Origin: Arachnopeziza araneosa
Taxonomy: Eukaryota; Ascomycota; Leotiomycetes; Helotiales; Arachnopezizaceae
Assembly: GCA_003988855.1 (NCBI GenBank)
Contig: QYAI01000236.1
Location: 1-28,771 of the forward strand
Direction of reading: 5' to 3'
Length of the DNA stretch: 28,771 nucleotides
Position 1 is the stretch's first letter. Each line of letters begins with the position of its first letter. This document shows positions 27,782 through 28,771 of the stretch, in pieces. Both the position numbers and the translations under genes were made by a program. Under the pieces are notes generated by a model. That model saw only the letters and a program-made list of their open reading frames with translations, did no database searches and was not told the DNA's origin.

Positions 27782-28771
27782 TCAAGTTTTCCTATGAACT
27801 GACGATACAACAACATCCTCTTGCTCAGCCTTCCATATATCTAAAGCTGTGCAGGATGAAATAGAATATGGATGATCAAGTCCCAAGACACGTTTTCGAA
27901 ATCGTACACACTCTTCCATAAGTCTTATAGCTTCAATTTCTTTGCCGTTTCTTTTCCACGTGAACGCCAAGTTGTTCATGCTAGTCAGCGTAGAAGGGTG
28001 GTCCACTCCGAGCTTCGTCTTGCTCGTCTCCATGACTTGCACCTCTAGCTTTTCAGCATCATCCCACCGGCCTTGGTTCCTGTACGTCGATGCCAGGTTG
28101 GCTATGCTAGTCAGCGTGGAAGGGTGGTCCACTCCGAGCTTCGTCTTGCGAGTCTCCATGACTTGCACAAACAGCTTTTCAGCATCATCCCACCGGCCTT
28201 GGTTCCTGTACGTCGATGCCAGGTTAGCCATGCTGGTCAGCGTGTCTGGGTGGTCCACTCCGAGCTTCGTCTTGCTCGTCTCCATAACTTGCACAAACAG
28301 CTTTTCAGCATCATCCCACCGGCCTTGGTTCCTGTACGTCGATGCCAGGTTAGCCATGCTAGTCAGCGTGTCTGGGTGGTCCACTCCGAGCTTCGTCTTG
28401 CTCGTCTCCATGACTTGCACCTCTAGCTTTTCAGCATCATCCCACTGGCCTTGGTTCCAAAGCGTCGATGCCAGGTTAGCCATGCTAGTCAGCGTGTCTG
28501 GGTGGTCCACTCCGAGCTTCGTCTTGCGAGTCTCCATGACTTGCACAAACAGCTTTTCAGCATCATCCCACCGGCCTTGGTTCCAAAGCGTCGATGCCAG
28601 GTTAGCCATGCTAGTCAGCGTGGAAGGGTGGTCTACTCCGAGCTTCGTCTTGCNNGTCTCCATGACTTGCACCTCTAGCTTTTCAGCATCATCCCACCGG
28701 CCTTGGTTCCAAAGCGTCGATGCCAGGTTAGCCATGCTAGTCAGCGTGGAAGGGTGGTCTACTCCGAGCTT
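27782..28771 (-). CDS. C-terminal TPR array of a larger protein, possibly NLR-like (partial)
   Basis: The frame is open to the window edge, so the N-terminus is missing. It encodes 42-residue tetratricopeptide repeats of the kinesin-light-chain/TPR_10-12 type, each with an ANLAST..NQGRWDDAEKL helix pair and a KTKLGVDHP turn. Six near-identical units are complete or nearly so, then one diverged unit (MNNLAFTWKRNGKEIEAIRL) and a 23-residue tail ending in a TGA stop. Such arrays form the ligand-sensing end of many fungal NLR-like (STAND: NACHT or NB-ARC) proteins, which is a likely but unproven identity here since no nucleotide-binding domain is in the window. Variation between units is concentrated at four sites. 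Two N bases (28654-28655) leave one residue pair undefined. Confidence 0.85.
   Translation of the reverse strand, partial: KLGVDHPSTLTSMANLASTLWNQGRWDDAEKLEVQVMEXXKTKLGVDHPSTLTSMANLASTLWNQGRWDDAEKLFVQVMETRKTKLGVDHPDTLTSMANLASTLWNQGQWDDAEKLEVQVMETSKTKLGVDHPDTLTSMANLASTYRNQGRWDDAEKLFVQVMETSKTKLGVDHPDTLTSMANLASTYRNQGRWDDAEKLFVQVMETRKTKLGVDHPSTLTSIANLASTYRNQGRWDDAEKLEVQVMETSKTKLGVDHPSTLTSMNNLAFTWKRNGKEIEAIRLMEECVRFRKRVLGLDHPYSISSCTALDIWKAEQEDVVVSSVHRKT
27980..28771. repeat. 126-bp near-identical coding tandem repeats
   Basis: The unit boundary cagcgt recurs every 126 bases (for example the block gcga at 28527 and the N pair at 28654 are one period apart). Six units are almost identical in DNA. 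Differences are grouped: tgta/aaag (Tyr-Arg or Leu-Trp), ctct/aaac (Glu or Phe), tc/ga (Ser or Arg) and gaa/tct (Ser or Asp). Only a handful of isolated single-base changes lie elsewhere. Confidence 0.88.

Noticed and set aside
28073..28678. Plus-strand open frames of 117 and 75 codons across the TPR array
   Set aside because: They are antisense to the 126-bp repeats and simply inherit the period; the minus frame encodes clear TPR motifs.

Overview
The window looks like nuclear DNA of a filamentous ascomycete (Pezizomycotina; a Leotiomycete is my guess, inferred from gene families only). The evidence is short introns (about 42-57 bp, GT..AG) inside several genes, HET-domain genes, a Tc1/mariner element, small secreted proteins, and a near-identical TPR repeat array of the kind carried by fungal NLR-like receptors.

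Layout. 1-1434: a Tc1/mariner element with 11-bp terminal inverted repeats and a transposase broken by one TGA. 2283-3329: a papain-like (C1) cysteine peptidase. 4982-5926: an ankyrin-repeat protein on the minus strand. 6902-7744 (-) and 8685-9761 (+): two divergent secreted-protein genes whose shared promoter region holds a minisatellite of about 138-152 bp units. 9762-11641: no convincing gene, only short tandem repeats. 11642-12826: a HET-family pseudogene with its HET-core end missing and one in-frame TGA. 13027-22194: a compact block of six intact, mostly intron-containing genes: class II aldolase (-), acetoacetate-decarboxylase-like protein (-), GCIP/cyclin-D-interacting-protein-like gene (-), type-B carboxylesterase (+), AhpD/CMD-like protein (+) and an XanA-like 2-oxoglutarate dioxygenase (-). 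22484-23689: a kinase-like C-lobe gene lacking a recognisable N-lobe and catalytic loop. 23690-26160: poorly resolved, probably intron-rich or decayed sequence. 26225-27214: a HET-domain gene that stops within the domain. 27782-28771 (running off the end): the C-terminal TPR array of a larger protein.

Themes. The five enzyme genes of the central block (esterase, class II aldolase, ADC-like, CMD-like, dioxygenase) could form a catabolic cluster; this is inference from content and proximity. The right end (kinase-like gene, HET gene, TPR array) resembles a fungal non-self-recognition neighbourhood. The most striking signal is in the TPR array: each 126-bp repeat is almost invariant except at four sites, and each site exists in two states that differ by an adjacent cluster of 2-4 nucleotides. 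The combinations differ from repeat to repeat, and the two N bases in the window fall exactly on one of these sites. Both decayed genes at the left (transposase, HET) carry TGA where their families usually have a Trp TGG, while intact genes use TGA as a normal stop.
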